DNA from: Azospirillum sp.
GTDB taxonomy: Bacteria > Pseudomonadota > Alphaproteobacteria > Azospirillales > Azospirillaceae
NCBI GenBank assembly: GCA_027486405.1
Contig: JAIXPD010000057.1
Coordinates: 1 to 64,000 of the forward strand
Direction: 5' to 3'
DNA length: 64,000 nt
Positions 9,609-18,915 of this stretch are shown here, piece after piece. The notes beneath the pieces are model-generated. The model was not told the origin of the DNA. It was given only the letters and a program-made list of their open reading frames with translations, and searched no databases. Position numbers and translations under genes: made by a program. How positions within the stretch are numbered: the first letter of the stretch is position 1; each line of letters opens with the position of its first letter.

Positions 9609-10604
9609 TTACTTGCTCTGTTGGATGCGGGTGACGAGGCTCTTCAAAACCGGGGTGCTGGCGAATTTCTCGTAGACCGGCTTCATCGCGTCGACCAACT
9701 CCTGCTTGTTGGCGATGGTGATGATCTGGGCACCGCCCGCCTCCACCATCTTGCGGGAATTGATTTCGCGTTCGTCCCACAGCTTGCGCATGAAGGGCAC
9801 CGAGTCCTTGGCCGCCTGACGGATCAGCGCCTGATCGTCCTTCGACAGCCGGTCCCAGATGACCTTGGAGAAAACCAGCACTTCCGGGGCCAGGGAATGT
9901 TCGGTCAGGCTGTAATAGCGGGCCGCTTCGAAATGGCGGGAGGATTCATAGCTGGGCCAGTTGTTTTCCGCCCCATCGACGATGCCGGTCTTCAGCGCGG
10001 TGAACACCTCGCCATAGGGCATCGGCGTCGGGTTCGCCCCCAGCGCGTTGATCATGCCGACAAACAGGTCCGACGGTTGGACGCGGATCTTCAGGCCCTT
10101 GAAATCCTCCAGCGACTTGATCGGCTTCTTGGCGGTGTAGAAGGAGCGCGAACCGCTGTCGTAGAAGGCCAGGCCGATCAAGCCCTGCGCTTCCATCGCC
10201 TTCAGGATGTCGTCGCCGATCGGGCCGTCCAGAACGCTGCGCATGTGCGCGGTGTCGCGGAAGATGAAGGGAAGGACGGTGACGAGCGTTTCCGGCACGA
10301 TGCTGTTCAGGGCACCGGCGTTGATGCGCATCATGTCCAGACCGCCCAGTTTGAGCTGTTCGATCGTGTCCTTTTCCGTGCCCAGCGCGCCCGAGGGGAA
10401 CACGCGGATGTTCAGCTTGCCGCTGGTCTTTTCGGCCAGCGTGCGGCCCATCTGCTTGACCGCCTCAACCGTCGGATAATCGGCGGGGTGGACGTCGGCG
10501 GAGCGGAAATCGCGCGCCTGGGCCGTTTGAGGGGCGGTCAGGGCGACGGTCGCGCCAAAGGTGAGCGCCGCAGCGACGGCCAATGAACGAAGCAACCCGG
10601 GCAT
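9609..10604 (-). CDS. dctP: TRAP transporter periplasmic binding protein, DctP-type
   Basis: A 331-residue secreted solute receptor. A Sec signal peptide ends near AQARDF (about residue 28). The mature part has the DctP fold features, including GLKIRVQ, whose Arg in this family forms the salt bridge to the ligand carboxylate, and a following EVFTALKTGIVDGAENNW segment. ATG 10604 is preceded by GGAGGAGACGTTG, and upstream in-frame codons lack a ribosome site. It is first in dctPQM and diverges from a chemoreceptor gene at 11191. Ligand: probably a sugar acid, inferred from neighbours. Confidence 0.92.
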   Translation of the reverse strand: MPGLLRSLAVAAALTFGATVALTAPQTAQARDFRSADVHPADYPTVEAVKQMGRTLAEKTSGKLNIRVFPSGALGTEKDTIEQLKLGGLDMMRINAGALNSIVPETLVTVLPFIFRDTAHMRSVLDGPIGDDILKAMEAQGLIGLAFYDSGSRSFYTAKKPIKSLEDFKGLKIRVQPSDLFVGMINALGANPTPMPYGEVFTALKTGIVDGAENNWPSYESSRHFEAARYYSLTEHSLAPEVLVFSKVIWDRLSKDDQALIRQAAKDSVPFMRKLWDEREINSRKMVEAGGAQIITIANKQELVDAMKPVYEKFASTPVLKSLVTRIQQSK

Positions 10605-11190
10605 CAACGTCTCCTCCGTTGTGATTGGAACCGGGCGGCGTGGCCGTGTCCGGTTCTGTGGCTTTGTTGAACTGGGGGGTGAGCGGAAACAAGCAGATGG
10701 ACAAGGACGGGGCGTCGCGGCGGCACAGGGGTGTCGCAACGGTCCATGACATCACACACACCAAAGAACCTGTGGAAATCCCTTAGTCCGTTCCGATGTG
10801 TATGCGGATTCTGTCAGACAACTGAGATGAAATGTTCAGACAACCACGATCGATTCCTGTCCTGCACGGGGATCGCTTGTGGATTCTCCTTATTTCTTTC
10901 TTGCGCTGATGTGCGCATTCATATCGGCGACGGAGTCATACCTGTTCGGCAAAGCCTGAATTGTGCGGATCGGTCTGGCAAACGCGCTGTCCGAGCGACG
11001 GTGCGTTGCGCAAACCACAAACACTTTGTTGGGCACGCCATTGGTTGATCCCGCTAAAACCCACTCTAGCGCTGCGGCGTGTAAGTGGTCAAGTGGTAAG
11101 ATGACTTTGCGCGATGGCCAAGCGATTCCGGCGGACAGGCGGCGGCATCGGGCGGAAGAGACGAACGACCTGTCAAACAAGGGAGCGGTG
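10605..11190. other. Long divergent intergenic region dctP / chemoreceptor
   Basis: 586 bp without a supported gene. It must hold the promoters of dctPQM (minus) and the chemoreceptor (plus). Two related sites at 10811-10843 are described separately. The DNA is visibly more A+T-rich than its surroundings between about 10740 and 11100. Confidence 0.7.
10811..10843. promoter_or_regulatory. Two candidate GntR-type operator sites
   Basis: Read on the minus strand, 10821-10811 is TTGTCTGACAG and 10843-10833 is TTGTCTGAACA. The sites are 22 bp apart, about two helical turns. The first is close to a palindrome of the GT-N3-AC type bound by FadR-family GntR proteins. A related TTGTCTG site precedes the GntR gene at 14350. 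Assignment to that regulator is inference. Confidence 0.4.
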
Positions 11191-13380
11191 ATGATGGCGC
11201 AGGCGGCGGCAGTCCAGGGCATCGGCGGATCACCGGCGGTCGGCGGGGGGGATGGCCCCTGGTACAGCGGTTTGCGCGGCAAGCTGATGTCGGCGATCGG
11301 TGTGGTGCTGTCGGGGACCCTGGTGGCGGCGGCGGTGGCGCTGGCGGGGTACGCCAACGTGCGCGCGACCATCGACGTCATCGTTGGCCAAGCGGTCCCC
11401 GCGATGAACGAGGGGATGGCGGTGGCCCAGCAGGCCGAACGGCTGGTCGCGCTCGCCCCTGCCCTGTCCTCGGCGGCGGACACCAAGGCGCGGGAGGAGG
11501 TGTCCGCCCGCATCCGACAGGCCAAGCAGGAGTTTGCCGCCCGGCTCGGACGGCTGCGGGCCGATGGCGTGGGCGGCAATCGTCTGGTGGTGATTGAGGA
11601 GGCGGCGACCGCCCTGCTGGCCAATCTCGATCAGTTGGACGCCGCCGCCGCCGACCGGGTGCGGCACGCCGGTCTGCGCGCCGCACTGCTGCCGAAGATG
11701 CTGGAGGCCGACGCCCAAATCCAGAAATTCACCGCCCCGTGGCGCACGGTTCTGGTCAACGAGGAGGAGCAGGCCCGCGAAACCCTGGCCGATCCCGACT
11801 CCTCGCCCGACGATCTGCACCGCGCCGCCGACGCTCTGGTTGATGTCGCCAAGCGGGCCAAGCCCCTGATGACGGTGATCGAGGAGGCGACGACCGCCCG
11901 CAACATGCTGTTGGAGGCGTCGAGCAGCGGTGATGAGCAGCGCTTGGCCATCATCGAAACCAAGCTGGGACTGGTCTTTGCCACCATGGATGGGGCGGCC
12001 AGCGTCCTGCCGGAAAAACTGGCCGCCGTGATTGCCGCACAGACCAAAATCCTGCGCGATCTGGCGTTGGGCAACGCCGCGTTGATCGAGTCGCGTCGTC
12101 AGGAGTTGGCGATCCAGATCCAGGCGAACCGCCTGTTGGAGAGCAACCACAGCCTGACCTTGCGGCTGTCGGACAGCATCGCCGCCCTGGTCAAGGATCA
12201 GGAAAGCGGCATCGCCACCGCCAGCGGCGCGACCGGCCGCATGCTGGACAACAGCCAACTGACCCAGATCGGTGTCAGCGTCGCCAGCGTGATCGTGTCG
12301 ATCCTGGTGGTGTGGCTCTATGTCGGCCGCAGTCTGGTGCGCCGCCTGATGCTGTTGAAAACCAGCATGGGGCGGATCGTGGCGGGGGACCTCGACACCG
12401 ACGTCGCGCTGGGTGGGCGCGACGAGATCGCCGAGATGGGAGCGGCCCTGCGCGTGTTCCGCGACACCGCGCGCGAGGTCGAACACGCCCGCGCCCAAGC
12501 CGAACGCGAACGCAGCCAGGCGGCGGGTGAACGGCGTCAGGCGATGCTGACGCTGGCCGACCAGTTCGAAAGCGGGGTCAAGATCGTGGTGGAAACCGTG
12601 TCCGCCGCCGCCAGCCAGATGCACGACACCGCCACCACCATGGTGGACACCGCGCAGGACACCGAACGTCAGGCGGGCAGCGCGGCGCAGGCGGCGCAAC
12701 AGGCCTCCACCAACGTGGACAGCGCCGCGTCCGCCGCGCATCAACTGACGGCGTCGATCAGCGAGATTTCCCGTCAGGTCACGGAATCGGCGACGATCAC
12801 CGGGCAGGCCGCCCGCGACGCCGAGCGCACCGACGCCACCATGCACAGCCTGAACGACGCCGCCGCCCGGATCGGTGCGGTGCTGGACCTCATCACCGAC
12901 ATCGCCGGACAAACCAACCTTCTGGCGCTGAACGCCACCATCGAAGCGGCGCGGGCCGGAGAGGCGGGCAAGGGCTTCGCCGTGGTGGCGCAGGAGGTCA
13001 AACAACTGGCCAGCCAGACCGCCAAGGCCACCGACCAGATCGCCGGGCAGGTCAACGCGATGCAAACCGCCACCACCGACGCGGTCAGCGCCATCCGCAA
13101 CATCGGCGCGACCATCGCCCGGCTGAACGACATCGCCACCGGCATCGCGGCGGCGGTCGAGGAGCAGGGCGCGGCGACGGCGGAAATCGCCCGCAACGTG
13201 CAGCAGGCGGCGGGCGGAACCGCGCGCGCGTCGGAGGACATCGGGCAAGTGCGCGCCGCCGCCGGACAAACCGGCCAATCGGCGCAAGCGGTGCTGTCGG
13301 TGGCAGACAAAGTGTCCAGTGAAACCAACCGGCTGCTGCAACAGATCGATTCGTTCCTGCGTCAGGTGCGGTCGGCCTGA
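11191..13380 (+). CDS. Methyl-accepting chemotaxis protein
   Basis: A 729-residue chemoreceptor. TM1 is at about 30-55 and a helical periplasmic sensor at about 55-355. TM2 is at about 357-378 and HAMP at about 378-430. The signalling domain has its tip motif ([17 protein letters not shown]) near residue 570. ATG 11191 follows GGGAGCGGTG; an in-frame extension upstream has no ribosome site and uncharacteristic composition. It is transcribed divergently from the TRAP operon dctPQM, so it may sense the same solute directly or through ligand-loaded DctP. It shares architecture with the receptors at 3339 and 58736. Confidence 0.93.
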   Translation: MMAQAAAVQGIGGSPAVGGGDGPWYSGLRGKLMSAIGVVLSGTLVAAAVALAGYANVRATIDVIVGQAVPAMNEGMAVAQQAERLVALAPALSSAADTKAREEVSARIRQAKQEFAARLGRLRADGVGGNRLVVIEEAATALLANLDQLDAAAADRVRHAGLRAALLPKMLEADAQIQKFTAPWRTVLVNEEEQARETLADPDSSPDDLHRAADALVDVAKRAKPLMTVIEEATTARNMLLEASSSGDEQRLAIIETKLGLVFATMDGAASVLPEKLAAVIAAQTKILRDLALGNAALIESRRQELAIQIQANRLLESNHSLTLRLSDSIAALVKDQESGIATASGATGRMLDNSQLTQIGVSVASVIVSILVVWLYVGRSLVRRLMLLKTSMGRIVAGDLDTDVALGGRDEIAEMGAALRVFRDTAREVEHARAQAERERSQAAGERRQAMLTLADQFESGVKIVVETVSAAASQMHDTATTMVDTAQDTERQAGSAAQAAQQASTNVDSAASAAHQLTASISEISRQVTESATITGQAARDAERTDATMHSLNDAAARIGAVLDLITDIAGQTNLLALNATIEAARAGEAGKGFAVVAQEVKQLASQTAKATDQIAGQVNAMQTATTDAVSAIRNIGATIARLNDIATGIAAAVEEQGAATAEIARNVQQAAGGTARASEDIGQVRAAAGQTGQSAQAVLSVADKVSSETNRLLQQIDSFLRQVRSA

Positions 13381-13603
13381 TCGGCGTCCTCGTCCTCGGC
13401 ACACCCGCTTTTGGCACACTTCGGGTCAGGATCGCGCGGTCACGCTCATTCCTGGGCGGCGGGCGGGCGGCGTCGGCACAACACGGGCAATGATCCTCCT
13501 GCCCCCCGTGATCCGCCGACGCCGCCGGACAACGTCCCACGACCGTTGCGTCCTGACCCCTTTTCGCTGGAAACCGTGTTGAAAACCGGGTCGTAACCGT
13601 CGG

Positions 13604-14350
13604 TCAGACGTCCTGATGCTGGTCGGTGATGCGCTGGCGGGCGCGGTTGATGTGGTAACGCATCGCCAGATTGGCGGATTCGGAATCGCCCATGGCGATG
13701 GCGTCGTAAATCCGGCTGTGCTCGTCCAGAACGCGTTGGATGCGCTGGTCGGACCCGTCGCGGGTGATGTTGAGCGCCACGGCCATGGAATTTTCGATGG
13801 CGGTGTGCAGGGTTTCCAGGATCGAGACGAACATCTCGTTGCAGCTCGCCTCCGCCACCGCGCGGTGAAAGGCGAAATCGGCCGCGCTGGCCGACCCCCG
13901 CGCCTCGACCGCGCGCCCCAGATCCTCCAGCGCCGCCTTGATCTGGCCGAGTTGCTGGGAGGAACGCCGCTTGGCCGCCAGGGCCGCCGCCTCCCCCTCC
14001 AACGGCACGCGCAGCTCGTAGCAGCGCAGGATTCCGGCGATGTCGGACGCCCCGGCGATGGCGATCAACCCCTGCGGCGGGCGGCGCTGCACATAGGTGC
14101 CGGAGCCTTGGCGGGCAACGACCAGCCCGTCGGCCTGCAACAGCATCATCGCTTCCCGCACCACCGGGCGCGAGACCTCGAACATCAGGCAGAGTTCCTT
14201 TTCCGACGGCAGCTTGTCGCCTTCCTTCAGGGTGCCGGACACGATCTGCTCCAGGATTTGCCCATAGAGCTGATCGCCCAGCCGCTCCTTGCGCTTGGGC
14301 TGCAACGTCAATCCGGCCAACTTCGCCATTCCCAACACCCGCGCCAACAT
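13604..14350 (-). CDS. GntR-family regulator, FadR/FCD type
   Basis: A 248-residue repressor-type protein. The N-terminal winged helix-turn-helix spans about residues 22-90 (LPSEKELCLMFEVSRPVVREAM, then GSGTYV). The C-terminal all-helical FCD ligand domain, which usually binds a metal and a carboxylic acid, spans about 105-235. It is the last gene of the uronate cluster, behind a second GntR gene and a 163-bp gap. The ATG at 14350 has a weak ribosome site; ATG 14329 is an alternative. A TTGTCTG site just upstream (14366-14376) also occurs twice before dctP, suggesting control of itself and of the TRAP operon. Confidence 0.88.
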   Translation of the reverse strand: MLARVLGMAKLAGLTLQPKRKERLGDQLYGQILEQIVSGTLKEGDKLPSEKELCLMFEVSRPVVREAMMLLQADGLVVARQGSGTYVQRRPPQGLIAIAGASDIAGILRCYELRVPLEGEAAALAAKRRSSQQLGQIKAALEDLGRAVEARGSASAADFAFHRAVAEASCNEMFVSILETLHTAIENSMAVALNITRDGSDQRIQRVLDEHSRIYDAIAMGDSESANLAMRYHINRARQRITDQHQDV

Positions 14351-14365
14351 GGTTCACCGCTCATG

Positions 14366-14376
14366 TTAGCAGACAA
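14366..14376 (-). promoter_or_regulatory. Candidate GntR operator before the 14350 regulator
   Basis: The minus strand reads TTGTCTGCTAA, 16 bp upstream of the GntR start. Its TTGTCTG half matches the pair in the dctP promoter region. Autoregulation is inferred. Confidence 0.35.
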
Positions 14377-14513
14377 GTTGACCTATAGGAATGTCGCAAT
14401 TGGGGGTGTTGGCGCGACAAAACAGGCCCGACGACGCGGGGTCGTCAGGTGGGCGGGCCAGGGATGCTGGGGGTGACGCGGAGACGCCCGCCTCACCCCG
14501 GGTGACGAACCGA

Positions 14514-15275
14514 TCAGCCGGGCGGGCGCGGCGCGCGGTCGTCGATGAAAAAGGCGGGTTCCTCAACCCGGTAGGCGTCGATTCCCTCCCGCAGTTTTTC
14601 CAGATGATGCTTGATCGCGCGGGCCGCCGCGTCGCCGTCATGGGCGGCGATGGCGGTGACGACCGCCGCGTGTTCGCCGATCACCCGATCCATCCGCCCC
14701 GGTTCGGGCAGGGTCAGGCGGCGGTAGCGGTCGATCTGCACCTTGACCTGTTGAATGAGCGCCCACACCCCCGGCAACCCGGCGGTGTCCGACAGGGCGG
14801 CGTGAAACTCCTCGTCGGCCATGTGGAATCCGTCGCGGTCGCAGGCCGCCGCCATGGCGCGTTGATGCGCGACGATGGCGGTCAAGCGGGCGATCTGGTC
14901 CGGCGTGGCGCGTTCGGCGGCGTGCCGAACGCAGGCTTCCTCCAAGGCGGATCGGATGATGATGGTTTCCGGCAGATCGGACAGTGGGATGCGGGCGACG
15001 AAGGTCCCCGATTGCGGAAACACCTCGACCAGCCGTTCGGAGGTGAGCTTCAACACCGCTTCGCGCACCGGGGTGCGGCTGACGCCGTGGGCCTGGGCCA
15101 GATCCTTTTCGCTGATCGGCTCGCCCGGCTTGCGGTGCAGGCCAAGGATTTCGGCCCGCAACTGCTGATAGACCTGCTGCGCGGCGGTCAGGCCGCGTTC
15201 GCGCACCGCCGCCGCCGGTTTGGGCGTGCGGCGGCGCGGGGCGTGTGTCGTTTGTCCGCCCGCCTCGGCCGTCAT
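14514..15275 (-). CDS. GntR-family regulator with FCD domain
   Basis: A 253-residue GntR regulator distinct from its neighbour. A basic 25-residue tail precedes the winged helix (about 30-95; EKDLAQAHGVSRTPVREAVLKL), followed by an FCD domain (about 105-230). The ATG overlaps the stop of kdgK by four bases (ATGA), so it is translated with the catabolic genes and probably responds to a pathway intermediate such as 2-keto-3-deoxygluconate. A longer reading frame upstream only overlaps kdgK and is not used. The 16-bp palindrome before kduI is a possible operator. Confidence 0.88.
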   Translation of the reverse strand: MTAEAGGQTTHAPRRRTPKPAAAVRERGLTAAQQVYQQLRAEILGLHRKPGEPISEKDLAQAHGVSRTPVREAVLKLTSERLVEVFPQSGTFVARIPLSDLPETIIIRSALEEACVRHAAERATPDQIARLTAIVAHQRAMAAACDRDGFHMADEEFHAALSDTAGLPGVWALIQQVKVQIDRYRRLTLPEPGRMDRVIGEHAAVVTAIAAHDGDAAARAIKHHLEKLREGIDAYRVEEPAFFIDDRAPRPPG

Positions 15276-16210
15276 GATGCCCCCTGCAATTCCGCCGCAA
15301 CCGCCGCCGTGGCCTGCGCCGGGGCGATGGCCCCGGGGTGGCCGATGACGATTCCGGCCAAGCGATGGCCCAACCCGGCCGCCGCCGCCACGCTCCACCC
15401 GGCTTGGCGGGCCGCCAGATAACCGGCGCAAAAGCTGTCGCCCGCCGCCGTGGTGTCCACCACCCGCTCCACCCGCGTGGCCGGGACCGTTTCCACCGCG
15501 CCGCCGACCTCCCAGACCAGGCAACCGTCACCGCCGTTCTTGACGATGATCTCGTCGGCCCCGGCGTCGCGCCAGCGGTCGATGATGGCGGTGGGTGCCT
15601 CCGCGCCGAACAGCAGCGCCTCGTCCTCCACCCCGGACAGCACGATGTCCACCCGTCCGGCGAGTGCGGCGTAAGCCGCGCGGGCGGCGTCCAGGCCGGG
15701 CCAGTTGCGCGGGCGCAGGTTGGTGTCAAAGGCGACCTTGGCCCCCGCCGCCCGCGCCCGGTCCAGCGTCTCCCCCAGCCGCTCCCGCCCCTCGTCACCA
15801 TACAGCGACAGGGAGATGCCCGACAGCATCAGCAGGCCATAGCCGGGCAGCGCGTCCACCAGCGGGGCGGCGTCCGGGTGGGTGAACAGCTCGCGCGCCG
15901 GGGCGCGGTCGCGCCAATAATAAAAGGACCGCTCGCCCTTCGCGTCGGTTTCGATGGTGTAAAGACCGGGCACGCGACCGGGCAGACGAACCACCCGATC
16001 CGTTCCCACCCCTTCCGCCGCCCAGGCGGCCAGCAGATCGGCGCTGTACGGATCATCGCCCAACAGCGTGACGTAATCGACCGCCGCGCCCAGCCGGGCC
16101 AGATACAGCGCGCAGTTCAGCGTGTCGCCGCCAAAGCCGAAGCGGGCGGTTCCGTCCCCGGTGCGACGGACTTCCAACATGCACTCCCCGATGGCCGCGA
16201 TCCGAGTCAT
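15272..16210 (-). CDS. kdgK: 2-keto-3-deoxygluconate kinase
   Basis: A PfkB-family kinase of 312 residues that phosphorylates 2-keto-3-deoxygluconate to KDPG with ATP. It begins IGECMLE (7-13), followed by FGGDTLN (26-32). It carries the KDG-kinase signature residues YYWRDRAPA (97-105) and FDTNLRPRNW (161-170), then the PfkB motif DTTAAGDSF with catalytic Asp258. ATG 16210 has GGGAAG nine bases upstream; an in-frame TTG two codons earlier is less likely. Located between the 2-hydroxyacid dehydrogenase and the GntR gene, it feeds Eda (24713). Confidence 0.92.
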   Translation of the reverse strand: MTRIAAIGECMLEVRRTGDGTARFGFGGDTLNCALYLARLGAAVDYVTLLGDDPYSADLLAAWAAEGVGTDRVVRLPGRVPGLYTIETDAKGERSFYYWRDRAPARELFTHPDAAPLVDALPGYGLLMLSGISLSLYGDEGRERLGETLDRARAAGAKVAFDTNLRPRNWPGLDAARAAYAALAGRVDIVLSGVEDEALLFGAEAPTAIIDRWRDAGADEIIVKNGGDGCLVWEVGGAVETVPATRVERVVDTTAAGDSFCAGYLAARQAGWSVAAAAGLGHRLAGIVIGHPGAIAPAQATAAVAAELQGAS

Positions 16211-16231
16211 TCTCAAAAACTTCCCTTATGA

Positions 16232-17155
16232 TCAAAGCGTGTCTGAAAAATGCGTCACCAGCGCGTCGCGCATCATCGCCGCCATGCGCGCCCGCGTTTC
16301 TTCCGTCGCCGAACCGACATGCGGCAACAGCACGATGTCCGGGTGGTGGAGCAAATCGGGGCGCGGCGTGGGTTCATCCTCGCACACGTCCAGCCCGGCC
16401 CCGGCGATGGTCCCGTCGGCCAACGCGGCGAGCAACGCATCCTCGTCCACCACGCTGCCGCGCGCGACGTTGACCACCACCCCGCCCGGCCCCAACGCCC
16501 GCAGCACCGCCGCGTTGACCAGATGGCGGGTGTCCGGCCCACCGGGGCAGCACAGGGCGAGGAAATCGGATTCCGCCGCCAAGCCCGCCGCCGTCGGGTG
16601 ATAGGGATAGGGGGCCGCCGCCTTGGCGCGCGGCCCGTGATAGGCCACGCTCATGCCGAAGGCTGTGGCCCGCGCGGCGAGCGCCGCCCCGATGTGGCCC
16701 AGCCCGACAATCCCCAGCCGCCGCCCGGTCAGGCTGCGCGACAGCGGAAAGGCCCCCGCCGCCCAATCGCCCGCGCGCACGAAACGTTCCGCCGCCGAAA
16801 AACGGCGGACGGCGGCCAGCAGCAGCGCCATGGCGGTGTCTGCCACATCGTCGGTCAGCGCGGCCGAGGTGTTGGCGATCACCACCCCCCGCCGCCGCGC
16901 CGCCGCCAGATCGACATACTCCAGCCCGGCGCTGTAGGAGGAGAGAATCTCCAGATTGGGCAGCGCCTCCAGCAGCGCCGCCGTCACCGGGGTGGGGGGA
17001 CGGGACGCCAAGCCACGGATGCGCGGGGCGATGGCGGCGAAATCGGCGGAGCCGATCACCTCCGGCCCATGCACGGTGAACCGCGCCGCCAGATCCTCCG
17101 CCACGCCGGGCGGCAGGGGGGCGGTGCACAGAATGTTGACGTCCGTCCGGCTCAT
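16232..17155 (-). CDS. D-2-hydroxyacid dehydrogenase
   Basis: A 307-residue NAD(P)-dependent dehydrogenase. The dinucleotide motif GLGHIG is at 151-156, and the catalytic triad is Arg232 (VARGS), Glu261 (CEDEP) and His279 (LLPHVGS). HGPRAK after the second Rossmann strand lacks the acidic residue of NAD enzymes and has a basic one, so NADPH is likely. Members reduce glyoxylate, hydroxypyruvate or other 2-keto acids. It sits seven bases behind the FAH-family gene. It may reduce a 2-keto-acid product of that enzyme, but the substrate is unknown. Confidence 0.87.
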   Translation of the reverse strand: MSRTDVNILCTAPLPPGVAEDLAARFTVHGPEVIGSADFAAIAPRIRGLASRPPTPVTAALLEALPNLEILSSYSAGLEYVDLAAARRRGVVIANTSAALTDDVADTAMALLLAAVRRFSAAERFVRAGDWAAGAFPLSRSLTGRRLGIVGLGHIGAALAARATAFGMSVAYHGPRAKAAAPYPYHPTAAGLAAESDFLALCCPGGPDTRHLVNAAVLRALGPGGVVVNVARGSVVDEDALLAALADGTIAGAGLDVCEDEPTPRPDLLHHPDIVLLPHVGSATEETRARMAAMMRDALVTHFSDTL

Positions 17156-17162
17156 CCTGGTG

Positions 17163-18005
17163 TTACCCCTGAACCACGTCCTGGCGCTGGCTGCCCAGCC
17201 CCTCGATCCCCAGCGTCACCACATCGCCCGCCTTCAGGTAGGTTTGCGGCTTTTGCCCCATGCCCACGCCGGGCGGGGTTCCGGTGGAGATGATGTCGCC
17301 CGGTTGCAGCGACATGAAGCGCGACAGGTAAGACACCAGGAAGCGCACGCCATAGACCATCGTCGCCGTGCTGCCGTTCTGGTAGCGGTGGCCGTTGACC
17401 TCCAGCCACATCGGCAGGTTCTGCGGGTCGGCCACCTCGTCGCGCGTCACCAGCCACGGGCCGGTGGGGCCGAAGCTGTCGGCGGATTTGCCCTTGGTCC
17501 ACTGGCCGTGATGTTCGGTCTGGAAGGCGCGCTCGGACACGTCGTTGATGACGCAGTAGCCGGCGACGTGATCCATCGCGTCCTCTTCGGACACGTATTT
17601 GGCGGTCTTGCCAATGACGACGCCGAGTTCGACCTCCCAATCGGTCTTCAGCGAGCCGCGCGGGATCTCGATGACGTCGTTCGGGCCGGTGATGGCGCTG
17701 GTCGCCTTCATGAAGATGATCGGCTCCGGCGGCACGGTGGCCCCGGTTTCCGCCGCGTGGTCGGAGTAATTCAGGCCGATGCAGATGAATTTCCCGGTTC
17801 CGGTCACGCAAGCGCCAAGGCGGGGGTCGCCTTCCACCAGCGGCAGGCTGGCGGGATCGAGCGCGCGCAGGGCGTCCAGCCCATCGGGCGACAGCGTGGC
17901 CCCGGCGATGTCGGCGACATGGGCCGACAGATCGCGGATGCGGCCTTCCGCGTCGAGCAGGCCGGGCTTTTCCTGGCCCGCCGGGCCGTAACGAAGCAGT
18001 TTCAT
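17163..18005 (-). CDS. Fumarylacetoacetate hydrolase family protein
   Basis: A 280-residue FAH-fold enzyme with the metal ligands Glu124, Glu126 (WEVELGVVIG) and Asp155 (NDVSER), plus the conserved CIGLNYSDHA and GDIISTGTPPGVG motifs. It resembles the 2,4-diketo-3-deoxy-L-fuconate/rhamnonate hydrolases, which cleave a diketo sugar acid to pyruvate plus a hydroxy acid. The adjacent SDR resembles the dehydrogenase that makes that substrate, which strengthens the reading. Some family members are acylpyruvases, decarboxylases or isomerases, so the exact reaction is open. It is seven bases upstream of the 2-hydroxyacid dehydrogenase. Confidence 0.85.
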   Translation of the reverse strand: MKLLRYGPAGQEKPGLLDAEGRIRDLSAHVADIAGATLSPDGLDALRALDPASLPLVEGDPRLGACVTGTGKFICIGLNYSDHAAETGATVPPEPIIFMKATSAITGPNDVIEIPRGSLKTDWEVELGVVIGKTAKYVSEEDAMDHVAGYCVINDVSERAFQTEHHGQWTKGKSADSFGPTGPWLVTRDEVADPQNLPMWLEVNGHRYQNGSTATMVYGVRFLVSYLSRFMSLQPGDIISTGTPPGVGMGQKPQTYLKAGDVVTLGIEGLGSQRQDVVQG

Positions 18006-18033
18006 AACAAGTCCCCGTGGGTGTGAAACAGGA

Positions 18034-18789
18034 TCAGGCCGCCCAACCGCCGTCGATCACATGGACCGCACCGGTGGTGTAGCCCGCCGCATCGGATGAA
18101 AGATAGACCACAAGCTCGGCGATTTCCTCCGGCTTTCCCAACCGCCCGATGGGCTGGCGGGCGATGAAGGCGGCGCGCGCCTGGGCGTAATCCCCCTGGG
18201 CGCGCAGGCGGTCCTCCAGCGACGGGGATTCGACGGTCCCGGGGCACACGACGTTGCAGCGGATGCCGCGCCCGATGAAATCGGCGGCCACCGCCTTGGT
18301 CAAACCGATCACCGCCGCCTTGGTCAGGCTGTAGACGTAACGGTTCGGCACCGCCTTCACGCTCGACGCCACCGACGCCATGTTGACGATCGATCCGCCG
18401 CCCTTTTCCAGCATGCCGGGCAGCACGGCGCGGATCATCCGATGCATGGATTTGACGTTCAGATCAACGCTGAAGTCGAACGCCTCGTCGTCGCACTCCA
18501 GGATGCTCCCGTTGTGGACGAAGCCCGCGCAGTTGAACAGCAGATCGACCGGCCCGATGGCCGCCACCGTGTCGGCCACGGCGGCGCTGTCGCGCACGTC
18601 GAGCGTCCGGGTGGTCACGCCGGGAACCCCAGCCAGATCGGCCAACCGCTCCGCGTTGATGTCCAGCGCCCACACCCGCGCGCCTTCGCGCGCGAAGGCG
18701 TCGACGGTGGCACGGCCGATGCCCTGCGCGGCGGCGGTGATGATGGCGGTTTTGCCGTGCAGGCGTCCGCTGGTGGGCTGGTCAGGCAT
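18034..18789 (-). CDS. SDR dehydrogenase, 2-keto-3-deoxy-L-fuconate dehydrogenase-like
   Basis: A 251-residue classical SDR with catalytic Asn111, Ser139, Tyr153 and Lys157. The usual TGxxxGIG is altered to TAAAQGIG (18-25). Asp43 after the second strand (WALDIN) indicates NAD preference. The FNCAGFVHNG and LNVKSMHRMIRA segments resemble the 2-keto-3-deoxy-L-fuconate dehydrogenase/BDH2 branch. ATG 18789 follows AGGGA. Together with the FAH-family hydrolase it suggests a non-phosphorylative deoxysugar-acid branch, although the upstream dehydrogenase, lactonase and dehydratase are not in the window. Confidence 0.85.
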   Translation of the reverse strand: MPDQPTSGRLHGKTAIITAAAQGIGRATVDAFAREGARVWALDINAERLADLAGVPGVTTRTLDVRDSAAVADTVAAIGPVDLLFNCAGFVHNGSILECDDEAFDFSVDLNVKSMHRMIRAVLPGMLEKGGGSIVNMASVASSVKAVPNRYVYSLTKAAVIGLTKAVAADFIGRGIRCNVVCPGTVESPSLEDRLRAQGDYAQARAAFIARQPIGRLGKPEEIAELVVYLSSDAAGYTTGAVHVIDGGWAA

Positions 18790-18915
18790 GATGCAATCCC
18801 TGGAAGGAAGGGCGGCCCCCTCCCCCACCCGGTTGCGGGGAGGGAGGGAGGCCCAGGCGTTTGTTCAGTGGGCGTTTGGTCTGCGGGCGTGTGGTGAGCG
18901 GGCGTTCGGTCAGCG
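18790..18915. repeat. Intercistronic hairpin plus four 15-bp tandem units
   Basis: Between the ABC binding-protein gene and the SDR gene lies an 8-bp C/G stem (18818-18825 with 18837-18844). Next come four imperfect 15-nt units starting at 18856, 18871, 18886 and 18901 (consensus GGCGTKYGGTCAGCG). The last unit contains the stop codon of the binding protein. Confidence 0.6.

Noticed and set aside
9609..10739. Longer N-terminus for DctP starting at 10739
   Set aside because: The extension has no ribosome site and would bury the signal peptide; ATG 10604 has a GGAGGAG site.
10963..11190. N-terminal extension of the chemoreceptor at 11191
   Set aside because: No ribosome site, unusual composition and no family similarity; the signal-anchor begins shortly after ATG 11191.
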